In this document: positions 1-12,254 of the stretch, one piece after another
Layout: each line of letters begins with the position of its first letter
Position numbering within the stretch: position 1 is the stretch's first letter
Assembly (NCBI GenBank): GCA_026545765.1
Contig: CM048844.1
Span: forward strand, 68,156,035-68,220,034
Origin: Plantago major
Lineage: Eukaryota; Streptophyta; Magnoliopsida; Lamiales; Plantaginaceae
DNA length: 64,000 nucleotides
Reading direction: 5' to 3'
Made by a program: the position numbers and the translations under genes
Notes under the pieces: generated by a model
Told to the model about the DNA's origin: nothing
What the model saw: only the letters and a program-made list of their open reading frames with translations
Database searches by the model: none

Positions 1-2
1 AA

Positions 3-1610
3 AATATGCAAAGCTCGCTGAACAAGCCAGCTCAGAAAGCATCAAGTACTGAGGAAGCAGAAATCGGAAATGATATTTGTTTCTATTGTCAGAAACCTGG
101 TCATTTCAAGAAGGATTGTCCTACCTTCAACAAACTTAAGACAGGTGACAAGAAAGATAGAAGAATCTTCAAAAGAAGTCAAAGAGCTATGCTCACTGAA
201 GAAAGGAAAAAGATCCAACTCCAACTGGATGCTCTAGACATTGAGTCTGATTCTGAGGATGAAGACTCAGATGATTCCACATTGCCTTCTCCAGAAATGT
301 GCAGTGTTTCTCATGAAGTAATTGACTTTGGACAAAAGAAGAAAGAAGTGTGTGGAATGGCTGAAGAGATCTTTCCAGATATCTCCAACATTGAACCTTG
401 TCTAATGGCTGATGAGGTAACACATACTTCATGTTATACTTATGAAAGTGATGAAGAAGGAATCAAAGATCTGGAAAATTTCAGAAGAGAACTTGATCTC
501 TACAAAAGAGAATTTCTAATGGTCCGAGCTAGAGCCGAAATTCTTGAAGAAGAAAAGAATTCTCTTGTAAAGGAAAATTCACAAATACTCCAGATATCTG
601 AGAAAAAGGATGCTGAAAATGCATTTCTCAAGGCTCAGATATCTGAAACCGAAAAGTCACATAAAGAAGCATTGACCAATCTTCAAAAGAAATGTGAAGA
701 TCTTTTTTCTGAGAATGAAGAACTCAAAAAGAAAGAACTATCTTTTCAATCTTTTTCCAAAGCTAGTGACACTCTTACTGAAGTACAATCTTATTTAAGA
801 GATCCTTCAGAAAAGAGAGGACTTGGGCTGGACACACACACAGATAGTTCTACCACTCTGAATAAGAGTGATGAAAGACGAACATTTATCAGTGCTCAGC
901 AAGGTGATTCCCAAACAATCTACAGTATCGGTCAGAAAGTTAAGGTTGTTGACAAAGGAAAGGCAGTTGCGACCAAGCCTTTGTGGGAAAAACAAGTCCC
1001 AAGGAAAACTGTTGGGAATGTTTCTGAAAAGAAACATAACACTGAAAAGTGTAATCACCCACAGTGTTATGTCTCTCAGAAAGGAAAAATTGCAGGAGCT
1101 GACAAATTCTTCTATGTCACGTTTTCTGGAAAGAAAATAGATTATCCAGAGACTAGCAAAGCTGCTGAGAAAAGATCTCAGATAGCACCAGGTGCTCAGA
1201 ATGGTATTGGCTATAAAGCCATGGGGAAACAACTTGCTCATGAGTACAAACAAGAGCAAGAACGATGGTTAAAGGCTAGAATTGCTCACAACAATTATCA
1301 GAAGTGGAAAATGAATCAAGCCACTGAAAATCTGAATGCCAGGGCTAGAAGAAATCTGTCTAGGAAAACTAAGTTTGCTGAGAAGCAGACTCAGAAACCT
1401 GACAGGTATCTAAAAGCACCAAATGGAGCACCAAGGAACACACCAAGGAAGAAAATAGTTCTTAATAACAATGATACTAATCATTTAACTAAAATTCCTC
1501 CTTATGTTCCTGTTAGACAAAAGAATGTTCCTAAGAAATTCATTCAAAAATGGATTCCTACTGAAAGATTCTTTAGTCAAAATGGTTCCATTGTTGGTAT
1601 GAGAACCTAA
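3..1610 (+). CDS. gag: Gag polyprotein, C-terminal part (element A)
   Basis: The frame is open from the window edge to TAA at 1608-1610, so the N-terminus is missing. A CCHC zinc knuckle (CFYCQKPGHFKKDC) lies at 81-122, followed by an acidic serine/aspartate-rich stretch and a long Lys/Glu-rich region with heptad-like spacing (about 450-800), likely coiled coil. The C-terminus is basic. Gag forms the cytoplasmic particle and binds the RNA through the knuckle. The visible 534-residue section is uninterrupted, unlike pol downstream. Pol continues in the same frame directly after the stop, with a splice-acceptor-like sequence in between (see findings). The family assignment is firm from the knuckle and from similarity to the gag of B and C. 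Confidence 0.88.
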   Translation, partial: NMQSSLNKPAQKASSTEEAEIGNDICFYCQKPGHFKKDCPTFNKLKTGDKKDRRIFKRSQRAMLTEERKKIQLQLDALDIESDSEDEDSDDSTLPSPEMCSVSHEVIDFGQKKKEVCGMAEEIFPDISNIEPCLMADEVTHTSCYTYESDEEGIKDLENFRRELDLYKREFLMVRARAEILEEEKNSLVKENSQILQISEKKDAENAFLKAQISETEKSHKEALTNLQKKCEDLFSENEELKKKELSFQSFSKASDTLTEVQSYLRDPSEKRGLGLDTHTDSSTTLNKSDERRTFISAQQGDSQTIYSIGQKVKVVDKGKAVATKPLWEKQVPRKTVGNVSEKKHNTEKCNHPQCYVSQKGKIAGADKFFYVTFSGKKIDYPETSKAAEKRSQIAPGAQNGIGYKAMGKQLAHEYKQEQERWLKARIAHNNYQKWKMNQATENLNARARRNLSRKTKFAEKQTQKPDRYLKAPNGAPRNTPRKKIVLNNNDTNHLTKIPPYVPVRQKNVPKKFIQKWIPTERFFSQNGSIVGMRT

Positions 1611-4600
1611 TCTCCAGTTTTCTGTTTTGTGCAGAACACTCTAAAGACTAATTCAAAGTTGCATTTTGATAGTGGATGTGGGAAGCACATGAAAGGTTAC
1701 AAAGCAAATCTGATTGACTACAGAAAGTGCAATGATGGACAAATTATCAGGTTTGCTGGAGAAGATGAAAATTCAACCGTAGGTTTTGGCAATTTGAAGT
1801 TTGGAGCCCTTACAATTTCTGAAGTACTTCATGTAAAGGGATTGAAATATAATCTCCTAAGCATGAGTCAACTAGTAGACAAAGGGTACACTGCCAAGAT
1901 CAAGTCAAAACTATGTAAAGTGATTGACAATGAGTCAAAGCAGACAGTCTTGGTTGCAAGGTGTAAAGGAAATCTTTATGTTGCTGATTGGGCATCCGCC
2001 ACAACTGAAGAATGTCTCATGGTGAGTCAATCTGGCCACACTGAAGAAAATTGGCTATGGCATAGAAGAATGAGTCACTTGAATTTCAAAACTCTGAATA
2101 AGCTAGCCAAGAAAGAGATGGTGGTTGGTTTATCCAAAATGGCATATAGAAAAGAAGGTGTATGCTCAGCTTGCCAAATGGGAAAACAATCCAAAACATC
2201 TTTCAAGTCTAAAACTAGACATTCCAGTGAAAGGCCACTGCAAATGTTACATATGGATCTTTTTGAATCCTCCGTAACTAGTTATGCAGGAAAAAAGTAT
2301 GGTCTGGTTGTTGTTGATGATTACTCAAGATTCACTTGGGTTGTCTTTCTCAAACACAAATCTGATGCAAGGGTTGAGATACCCAACTTGCTGAATAAGC
2401 TCGAAGTCATGAAAAATGACAAGGTATCTGTAATCAGAACAGACCATGGTACTGAGTTTGTGAACTAGTACATAAAAGAGTTTTGTACCTGCAAAGGTAT
2501 ACAGCATCAACTATCTTCTGTAAGGACACCACAACAAAATGGTTTTGCTGAAAGAAAGAATAGGACCCTGAAAGAAGCAGCAAGAACAATGCTTGCTGAC
2601 ACTGAAATAAGTGAAATCTATTTGGTTGAAGCTGTAAACACAACATCCTACACTCAAAATAGTTGTCTGATTAACAAACACCATGACAAAACTCCTTACG
2701 AGTTTTCATTGGTAGACCCCCTAGTATCAAACATCTAAGGGTGTTTGGTTGCAGATGTTTCGTTCTTAACAATGGAAAAGAATACTTAAGAACATTTCAA
2801 CCAAAGGCAGATGAAGGAGTATTTCTTGGTTATTCTCTGAATAGCAAAGCCTATAGAATCTACAACAAAGGAATGCAAAAGATTGAGGAATCTGTTCATG
2901 TAGTATTCTATGAAGAAAACAAGAAAGTACTCTTGAATGATGACCTCTCAGATAGGTTCAAAGAACTGATGATTAAAGATTCTGAAAAAGGATCCTCAGA
3001 AGGAAATAATTCTATCATTCAAATAGAGGATGAGTCTGACGATGAAAAGCAACCTATGCTTAGTAACAACCAGATGACTCTAAGACATGATGAAGAATTT
3101 CCTATGAGAATTCCCGAAATGGAACAGGTTACTGAGAACCATCATCATGAAAAGGTATCTGAAAATGAGATTGCTGAAATGCAAGATTCAGATATCTCTA
3201 ACACTGAAAGAGTGTCAGATATCCATGGCATTTCCCATGTGTCAGATATCTCAGATACTTCACAAGTATCTCATCAAGATCATATTAATTCACATCCAAA
3301 TCAAAATGATATTGATCCTACTAGTTCAAAACCCATTATGAAATGGATAAGAAATCATCCTGCAAAGGATGTGATTGGTCCCATAGACCAAGGAGTTAGA
3401 ACTAGAAGAGCAATCATTGAAAATGCAAATTGTCTCTATGGATGTTTCATCTCAAACATTGAACCAAAGACTATAGAAGAAGCATTAAAGGATCAAGATT
3501 GGATCTCTGCAATGCAAGAAGAGTTGGATCAATTTGAGAGAAACAAAGTCTGGAAACTGGTTCCATTTGTTGATGGAATATCTGTAATCGGAACCAAGTG
3601 GGTTTTCAGAAACAAAATGAATGAGTCTGGTGAAATAACCAGAAACAAAGCTAGGTTGGTTGCCAAGGGATTCACCTGCATCAAGGACTAGATTTTGATG
3701 AATCTTATGCACCAGTTGCAAGATTGGATGCAATAAGACTCTTTCTAGCCTTTGCACCTCATAATGACTTTACAGTTTATCAGATGGATGTCAAGAGTGC
3801 ATTTCTAAATGGTGAACTTGCTGAGGAAGTCTATGTTGAGCAACCACCAGGTTTTGAAGTTTCCTCAGAAAGTAGGATGGTCTATAAGCTTCAGAAAGCT
3901 TTGTATGGGCTGAAACAAGCTCCAAGAGCATGGTATGACACATTGGCCAGATACCTACTAGAAAGTGGTTTCAAGAAAGGAGATGTTGATAAAACACTCT
4001 TCACATTGAACCATGATGGGAAACTACTTTTAATTCAAGTATATGTTGATGACATTATATTTGGATCTAAAGACAAGCAACTTTGTGAAGACTTTGCTGA
4101 ACTCATGAAATGTAAATTTGAGATGAGCATGATGGGAGAATTGAATTACTTCCTAGGGCTGCAAGTCAAGCAATCAATGATGGAATATTCATTAGTCAAA
4201 CAAAGTATGCAAAGGACATGCTCAACAAGTTTAATCTAAAGCCTTCTGAAAAGAATGCCAAGATACCAATGAGCATTGGAACCAAAATGACCTATACTGA
4301 ATCTGACAAAAGTGTTGAAGAACACAAGTATAGGAAATTGATTGGATCTCTATTGTACCTCACTGTAAGTAGACCTGATATTCAATATGCAGTTGGAGTG
4401 TGTGCTAGATTTCAGACAAATCCAATGCAATCACACTACAACATTGCTATGAAAATATTGAGGTATGTAAAAGGTACTGTAGAAGTTGGATTGTGGTATC
4501 CAAAAGATAGTGGATTGAGTTTGGTTGGCTATTCAGATGCCGACTATGCTGGATCATTGCTTGATAGAAAAAGCACCTCAGGAACTTGTCAATTTCTTGG

Positions 4601-4990
4601 TGCTAGATTGATATCTTGGTTCAGCAAGAAACAAAATTCAATTGCTACATCTACCACGTAGGTTTGAATATATTCTTCTTGGGTGTTGTGCTTCATGATA
4701 TTGTGGATACAACAACAACTCAGAGACTATGGATGAATGAAGAAAACTCCCATTTTACGTGACAACACAAGTGCCATTGCCATAACTCGTAATCCTAAGT
4801 TTCATGCAAGAACAAAGCACATTGATGTTAGACACCACTTCATCGAGACCATGTTGAAAAAGCAATATAGAGATACTCAAGATTGTAATGAAGACAAACT
4901 TGCGATATCTACACTAAGCCACTACAAGAAAGTAGATTCTTAGCCTTAAGACACGATCTTGGACTAATGGAGCTACCAAAGAACGAAAAG
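1611..4990 (+). pseudogene. pol: Pol polyprotein, decayed (protease-integrase-RT-RNase H, element A)
   Basis: Aspartic protease motif FDSGCGKHM lies near 1665. A GAG-pre-integrase zinc domain (HRRMSHLNF ... CSACQMGK) is at about 2055-2180. The integrase core shows D in HMDLFE (about 2250), D in TDHGTEF (about 2443) and E in NGFAERKNRT (about 2540). RT shows [12 protein letters not shown] (about 3782) and the catalytic YVDDIIFGS (about 4043). RNase H has YSDADYAGS (about 4533). A TAG at 2466-2468 stands where element C has a CAG codon. Frameshifts lie near 2705-2740, 3675-3690 and 4170-4220, and another break follows 4659. The catalytic motifs survive but no continuous polyprotein can be made, so this copy is inactive. 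Confidence 0.92.
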
Positions 4991-5919
4991 TTCGGATATC
5001 GAAGAAGATATCAAAGGAGAGAAAAAGAAATCGAACGGGTATCCGTAGAGAGGTATCTGGAATGGGTATCCGGAAAGAGGAATCTGGAACGGTATGCGTA
5101 AACCAAAGGCTAAAGGGTAAAATGGCTATTTGAAGATTTACGTCTGGTACTCAGATATCTAGATCACTCAGTGAGGGGGAACACAAAAGAGAATAGTACA
5201 ACTGTCTACAGTTAACTACTATCTTGAAATTTGTATTATTTCTATCTTTGTGAAAAACTTTGAAAAGACAACAAGTATAAGATAGAATCAGATACAAACA
5301 GTGTTCTCATTCACACAGAAACGTGATTCAGATAGCTAATAGCCAACATTCATTAAATGGGCACAATTACAATTGTTGATTGTGATCATTGCTGAAGAAG
5401 CAATGGTGACCCTTGATGAAATGGGCGATTGATCTTTACGGCAGAGATTAATTCTCGGTAAATAGTGGACTGTTGAAATTCCGACATGGCCCACTATGCA
5501 TTTAATGCCGAACAAACTTTTACCCACGCCTGTCTGCAATTCACAGATACGTATATACAAAACCAATTTGTATGCCAACATGTTTCATGTTAAAAAAAAG
5601 ATCTCTTGCGGGAAGGTTGGCTAGCGATTTCATCATCATTTAGCTATTGCATTTCTTTTTCTTGTTGTTGGTCATATGTATAGAACTAATTTCGGCTATG
5701 TCTGTCTGAATTACGTTGCTATATATATATATATATATATATATATAGGATTTTGGCAAAAGAAATTACTTTCGCCTAATCCAACATTCAGACTTGCACA
5801 AGAATAGCAAAAACCATTCTTCAACCTCTGCAAATTTCTGTTAGTCTTTCGGCAAAGAATCACTAATCTCTCACCCAAATCTCTTTCGAACTTTCGAAAC
5901 ACTTGCACTATATAAAGAG
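4991..5919 (+). promoter_or_regulatory. Spacer between pol and env-like gene, with TATA-like tract (element A)
   Basis: No coding potential is seen. The block corresponds to the spacers in B (36828-37753) and C (55427-56323). It shares with them a short block at about 5483 containing GCCCACTATGCATTTAATG and a GCTATATATA tract, here expanded to an uninterrupted TA repeat at about 5719-5747, followed by GGATTTTGGCAAAAG and then the ATG at 5920. A second TATA-like CTATATAAAGAG touches the ATG. LTR promoters of the same elements combine a GCATTAA(A/T)TG block with a CTATA(A/T)ATAT box, so an internal promoter is a reasonable inference. There is no direct evidence for transcription. Confidence 0.5.
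5719..5747. repeat. (TA)n microsatellite at the putative internal TATA box
   Basis: About 14 uninterrupted TA units lie at the place where B and C have a shorter CTATATATATAG. It is probably a slippage expansion of the TATA-like motif upstream of the env-like gene. Confidence 0.85.
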
Positions 5920-6309
5920 ATGGCTCATAAGCGTTCGTCTCCCCAGAAACCCCAATCTTCTACCACTGGTACTGCTGAAAAGTAAGCACCAGAGTTGGTT
6001 ATAGTAAACAATCGATTGGTAGGAGACTTTAATCCCGATCATTGGACTTCAAATCACAAAAAGATTTGGGGTGGTGCCATGATTGAGGAATACCTCATGG
6101 CTGCTGTTGAAAATCAAGCCGATAGGAAGCTAATTCTTGACATGCTTGAAAAGGCACAAATCAAGAGTTTTCTATCTGCTCTTCCCAGTGGAATTTCTTC
6201 GCTGGATGTGTTAGAATTCTATAATAACTCCAGGATTATATCCTGTGTTTTTGAAGACACTGCAATAGTGTCTATAAAAACTAAGGTCCAAGGAAAGTTT
6301 TAGATATTT

Positions 6310-7951
6310 TTTTAGAATATCTGTTTAGATTTTGTTCAGCAACATGATGACTTATCTTAGTCTCAGAAAGGTGATTAGTACTCTTGGTTCACTTGAACAT
6401 TGTAAAAGAGGAAACCCACTAAGTATGATAGTCTAGCTAATCTTGTATAGGATGTTAGGTCTCAAAATGTAATTTTTATTTTATGAAGAGAAGACCAAGA
6501 AGAAGACATCCAAGCAGAAAGCTCAACAACTTTTGAAGATTTGAAGAAAACTGCACAAGATTACTGAATCTGTTATTCAGATATCTTAGCCAGATATCTT
6601 AGACGCAACAGTTTCAAACAAAGCTGTCACAAGAGATATCTCGAGAAATGAGATACATATCGAAGACAAGGAAAGTGTCCACAGATATCCTTCTCGATAC
6701 CTTGACCGTTAAACACGTTTACGAAAAGAAACAAGGTTGTTTCAATCAATACAAGTGGTATCTCAAGAATGAAGATAAGGGCGCAAAGAATCGGACAACA
6801 AGTCTAGTCTACGATAATGCATAGTTCCGTTGACACTGAGGACAAAAGTATAGTACAATGCATTTAATGCACGGAGATGTGCGAGTAAAAGCAACGGCAA
6901 CTTCGAGAAGAAGACAAAACTCCATACAAGATTATATACGAGATATCGATAGTTTGAATTTGAGCTAACGGATACTATTCAAACGGCACTCAAATTCATC
7001 TATAAATATCAACACTTAGACAACTTGAGAGAACACACGGAACACAACTCGTAACACGAATACGCTAAAACATACGATCTCGATCTTACTCTCTCAAAGC
7101 TTCTTACTTATTATCAAAGCTTTACATTGCGACTAAAGCTTGTGATCTTGAGTAAACACCGAAGTTCTAAGTGTCACGATCCAAACAAGCAAAGCTATCG
7201 TAAAGGAGTTGAATCAAAAGATCAACTATCGAGATTCATTCTCTTGAGCAGATATCATAAGACTTGGGTCAAGAAAATCGAACTAGATACCATACTGTGT
7301 AAAGTGTATTAAGTAACTTAGTTCACAGAGCTATCTGAATAAGCGAAAAGTTATTAAGACGCTCATCCGACAACTCAAACCGAAACCAACACCAAAACCG
7401 TGGAGCATGTGAAGTACTTAGGTTGAAAAATCGAATAACTCAAGGTTAGGAGTATAGGAAGTACTTGATTTGGAAACTAAGGAATAACTCAAGGTTTTGA
7501 GTATAGGAAGTACTTAGCTTGGGAAGCTAGGAACAACTCAAAGGTTTACGAGTATAGGAAGTACTTGGTGAAGAAGCTAGGAACAACTCAGGGGAACTTT
7601 TGGTTGGGAACCAATTGTTCAGAATCTTAGAATAGGATTTTTGTAAGGTTATCTCAATTATCTGTTCTAGTGAATTCTAGGTCTCTGATAGACCGAAGTG
7701 GATTAGTTGGAGGATTACGCCACATCCAGATACCACTATACTTGCTGTGTCATTTACATTTCTGTATTTATACTTCAGCAACACACACACACTTATTAAC
7801 TGTTTCTACACTTATCTTTATTAAAGTCTTCCGCACTCTGATTCTAAGTATCAGATATCCATTCAGATATCTGAGAAATATTTGTTATCGACAAAAGTTT
7901 TAAAAGACTATTCACCCCCCTCTAGTCTTTTACTTTGCGTTATCGGACCAA
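6310..7951 (+). mobile_element. Solo LTR (Sirevirus, A subfamily) inside the env-like gene of element A
   Basis: Aligns by eye from end to end with the 3' LTR at 13553-15167: the start (TTTAGAATATCTG for TGTTAGGAATATCTG), the block TTCACTTGAACATTGTAAAAGAGG, the box CTATAAATATCAACACTTAGAC near 7000, the repeated 'GTATAGGAAGTACTT' segments near 7450-7570, and the tail TCTTTTACTTTGCGTTATCGGACCA. It lies between the two halves of the conserved env-like N-terminal domain. No internal region accompanies it. The first TG and last CA are mutated, and sequence like AAGGAAA...TTTT occurs on both sides, so a 5-bp duplication cannot be defined. Confidence 0.75.
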
Positions 7952-9459
7952 GAAGGAAATCCTTTTGGACTTAACAACTTTCAGAAGTTGTTTGATCTTC
8001 AAAATCTTGGAAAGGATTTTGAAATAGACACCAAGGATGATGATCTCCTTGAAGGTGTAAAAGCATTGTCTGATGATGTGTGTGATCTTGAAAAACCAGA
8101 TACACCCACTGATTTCAAGCTTGCTGACATCAGAACCAGACATCTGCTGGTTCACTGGGATGTGTTTCCATGCATTCTTCACAGATGCTTTGATGGTCTA
8201 CAAGGAGGTGCTGACCAGATAAGCCAAGAACGCTGGATGATGATGTTCTTGTTGCAACAACAAGACAAAAGGCTGGAAAACCCTTTCAATTGGGGAAAGT
8301 ACGCCTTTATGAAGTTTGTGCAGAAGATTCAAGGATTTGAGCCTAAAATCGCTAAGGGACTTGCTGAGCCAAAGGCCACAGTAAGCTATGGTCTAAAGAT
8401 ATGCTACTTGCTGGAGAAGCTTGGCATTGAGCTCAGAGAGAAGGCTGATATAGCCAACAGTAACCTACTCTACAAATATGAGAATACGAACTTGATGAAA
8501 AAGGTTACTGGATCTCATAAAGGTTCCAAGAAGCGAAAGACTGAAGAGGTATCTGAGGGAAAGGTTGTGACCAAGAAGCCCAGAACTTCACGAAAGAAGT
8601 CTGCTGGCAAATCAGTAGACACACCCATTGAGGTTGTCGATTCCCAGATATCTGCCGCCACTGCTGATGAACTCATAAATGTTGGAAAAGTGGTATCGGC
8701 TACTGAACAAGTAGACTCAGCAAGAGAAAGTGCTTTCAGAAATGTTAAGACTACTGCCGAAAGCCTTGCTGATGAACTCATCAATGCTGCTAAAGAAAGT
8801 AGTGATAGATACCAAGCCCTATCTACAGAAACCGCAGGGACCAATCAGTTCCTAATGCTGATGAGAGCTCTGACGATGAAGATGATGAATTAGTCATCTC
8901 TCAAGTCCTAGAAAAATCAAAAAGGGCTAAGGTTACTGAAAAAGTATCTAATGTAGAGGTATCTGAGGAAGAACCTACACCACAGGTTGCTGAACAAGCA
9001 CCTGTTTCAAAGGTTGTTGAAGAAGCAACTGTGTCCAAGGTCACTGGACAAATTACACCATCAGAGCAAGAAAGACTGAAAGATATTGAAGATGCTTTGA
9101 TGAGTGATAGCTTAGTGTTGGAGGATACTGCCATTGCCTCAACACTCAACAGTCTGTCTCAAGCACAACAACCACAACAGATAGATGTGAATACTGCTGA
9201 AATGGTACTTGAGTTACAGAAACCAGCATCTTTCATTGCTGAAGAAAATCCTGCAAAAGAGCAGGTTCCCCAACTCAATGAGAGGGATCAAACTGAGGCA
9301 TCTGCTCAGAATGATCAACCAAGGGAGGCAACTGAGTTGCATACTCAGGAAAGGTCTGAAGTACCTGGAACTTCAAACAAAGAAGCTGAAATGGAACAAC
9401 AAGACCAAAACATAGAAGGTTCACACGTTCCAGAGACCAATCAGCCTGACACTGCTCAG

Positions 9460-10361
9460 GTAGCTGAATGGTTTAACTCTCTACTTGTGATATTTTGTGT
9501 TTATTAATCTTGCTATTTAATAAAATTTCTTTGTTACAGGCTGAATTAGAAATACAAGAACAAGAGGAAGCTGGAAAGCTTGCCCCAGAGACTGAGAAAG
9601 AGGCTACTACAACCTCACCTCTTAAGGAATCTGAGCCTGTGCTACAGGTGATAGAGATTTCCTTAAGATATTACTTTTCAGATATATGTTAATACACTTA
9701 ACTAATTAAGTGGATGTTTCTAATAGGCTCCAACTGAGAAAGAAGAAGATAAGGCAGAAATGCCAGAAAAGGACCCAGAAACCGTCAATGTTTCTGAAGA
9801 CAATGTCATTGAGCCTTCTAGTGTGAAGGTATATATATATATGAAAATCAGTGATAAACATTCTTCATTATGGGTTAATATAAATTCTTCTCTAATTACT
9901 CAATACTTTCTACTTACAGGCTCATTCAGAAGTAGAAGTGCAAGGGGAAAGAGTTGCGACATCCCTTGCACCCATGGAAATTGATGAAGCCCCCAAGGCA
10001 ACATCACCAGAAAGAACACCAGAAACTGAGAACGTTTCTGCGAAAAATGATTCTGAGCCTCCTGTTGAGGAAGTAAGTGGAAAACTCAGAAATCATTGAA
10101 GCTTAACTGTATAAATTCTTTCATGACAATTTCCTAAGTATTGTGATAATTTTAATTCTCAGGATCAAGCAGAAAGAAAGGTTGATGAGGATCAGACTTC
10201 CAAGTCTCCACCTCACAACAAGATATCTGAGGCACCCCCTGCCTCAAATAGTACAAGTCTCTGAGCCTGATTTACTCATTCAGGTAACTCAGAAACCTAA
10301 CTACACTCGTACTCAGATATATACACAAGTTTTGAATCTAACTCAAAACTCTTTCTTTCAG
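9460..10361 (+). other. Five spliceosomal-type introns and four small exons in the env-like gene (element A)
   Basis: Introns: 9460-9539, 9648-9726, 9829-9919, 10073-10162 and 10284-10361 (80, 79, 91, 90, 78 nt). All begin GT (GTAG, GTGA, GTAT, GTAA, GTAA) and end AG after pyrimidine- or AT-rich tracts. Exons between them: 9540-9647, 9727-9828, 9920-10072 and 10163-10283 (108, 102, 153, 121 nt). The first three are whole numbers of codons, and the fourth has a 1-nt shift compared with element C. Introns 1, 2 and 4 contain in-frame stops and intron 3 would shift the frame. Intron 5 is open and in frame, so its splicing could be optional. Codon use is continuous across the exons once the introns are removed. 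Confidence 0.8.
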
Positions 10362-12172
10362 GCTCCAACAAGTGCCACTAAGGTCCCTGTTGATGATAAA
10401 GAGGACCTGCTTCCTTTCTTCAAGGAACACACTTTGCCAAAGCATCTGAAATGCTTCAAGAAATGGCAAAAGCTCCGAAGCTCCGATCTATCTGAAATCT
10501 TAAAGGTGACTGATCACCAAACAAGGAGAGCACGAGCCCTTGACTTGAAAAAATACGTCCATGCAATGTTCCCCACTGAACAATATTCTTTCGGAACATT
10601 GATGGATAAGGATTTTGTCAAGGAAGTGGCCAGAAAGCTGATCCAAGCTTTCAACCAAGCGGATGGTCAGACCAGACTACAGATGGCATTCAAGCCTACT
10701 TTGCCCCAGACTCTACAATACATACCCTCTGAACAAGAGGAAGTTAATGGGCAAACGGTCACTATTCCAGAAGTGATCAACCTGGTCTCTGAAGATGGAG
10801 AAGAGAAGGAAACTGATGTGAACAATTATGAAGATCCTCCTTCTGACCATCACAAGGATGAGGATAAGAAGGATGATGATGATGATGCCCCTACACCAGG
10901 GACACGGAGGATTCCACAAGGAAACAATGCCTCAGCTGCTGAAAAGCACACTGAGAGGACATCACAGCAATCCCCTCCTCCATCTCATTAGAAATCTACC
11001 CATCCATCTCCCCAACACAAAGACACCATTGAACAAGTAGTTGAGCACTCTGAGGAAACAACTTAGAAAATATCAGATGCACAAGCCAGAGTTGCTCAAC
11101 TCAAACAACTGTTGGAGGAAGAACAACAGCTACATCTTCAACTGGAAGAAAAGATAGCTGAATCCAGAGTCAAGCTAGACAAACTTGAAGAACAAACACG
11201 GAAGGAAACACAAGCTTACTCTGAGATTAAAGAGCTCCGGGAAGCTGTTGACTATATTACTAAGGAGGTAGATGCTGAACAAGCATCTGAAGCAAAGCAT
11301 GATGCTAATGTTGCATCTTCACCAAAGAAACCATCCTCCAAAGGCAAGAAACCCATATCTGAGATGGTTGCCGCTTTCAGGAACCTTGATGAAGAAGTAC
11401 AAAAGGATGAAGATCACTGGGCTGATGACTCAGATGATGAACATGTAAATGTTCACTTGGGGGTTTCTCACTTAAAGAGAAAACTGATAGCTCCTCAAAG
11501 CTTCAGTAAGAAACCAAATCTCAACTCCCATGATTGCATGGCCAGATACCAGGTTCTGGCAACTCTAAGAAAGGAGTTGTCTCAACAAAATGACGAAGTA
11601 ATTGCATCAGTCCCTGCTGAAATGAAAAAGTTCACTGAGCTAATCACTCAAAGAACAACAAGCTTGTTCATTGCTCAGAGAGACCTAGGCATGGTAAGGG
11701 ATGATGACAATAATCTTGCTGAAAAAGCCCTCAATGAGGCTAGCTATGCTGCTAGAAAAGCAGATGCTACTCAAGGCCCACTGGCAGAGCTCACTGATAA
11801 GAATACTGGTCTTATCAAACAAAATCAGGAGCTCAAGGCCACTCTGGAATAGTTGATTGCTGCTTACAACTATCTGCAAGGCAACTTTAACTCCCTTTCA
11901 GAATCCTTTGTGATTCTTAGTCAGTCAACAATGACTAAGGGGGAAGGATTTCAAGATTCTCAGAGAGGAAGAGGAAGAGGAACAAAAGAAAATCTGAACA
12001 ACCACCTCTCAGAATTAATGAGCCCTCCTCCATTCAGACTGCTCTACAGATAGTGGCCACCACTCAGCAACTTCCTGAAAAAGGAATGACAACAAGGGCC
12101 AGAGCACAGAAACCTCCAAGGAGTACCAAGGCTCCAAGGAGAAGACAAGTAAGAGGGATTGATGAGTCTTCT

Positions 12173-12254
12173 TCTTCTTATGAAGAAGAAGAAGAAGAAG
12201 AAGAAGAAGAAGAAGAAGAAGAAGAAGAAGAAGAAGAAGAAGAAGAAGAAGAAG
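12173..12254. repeat. (GAA)n microsatellite coding a poly-glutamate run
   Basis: About 24 GAA units lie in the third reading segment of the env-like gene (Ser/Tyr then about 24 Glu). The same segment in B and C is acidic but lacks this expansion, so it is a slippage expansion within element A. Confidence 0.9.

Noticed and set aside
42-1259. Several minus-strand open frames across gag of element A
   Set aside because: Antisense shadows of gag; they have no conserved protein features and no support in B or C.
5719-5747. TA repeat as a replication or matrix-attachment element
   Set aside because: B and C show that the ancestral form is a short TATA-like motif, so a slippage expansion explains it.
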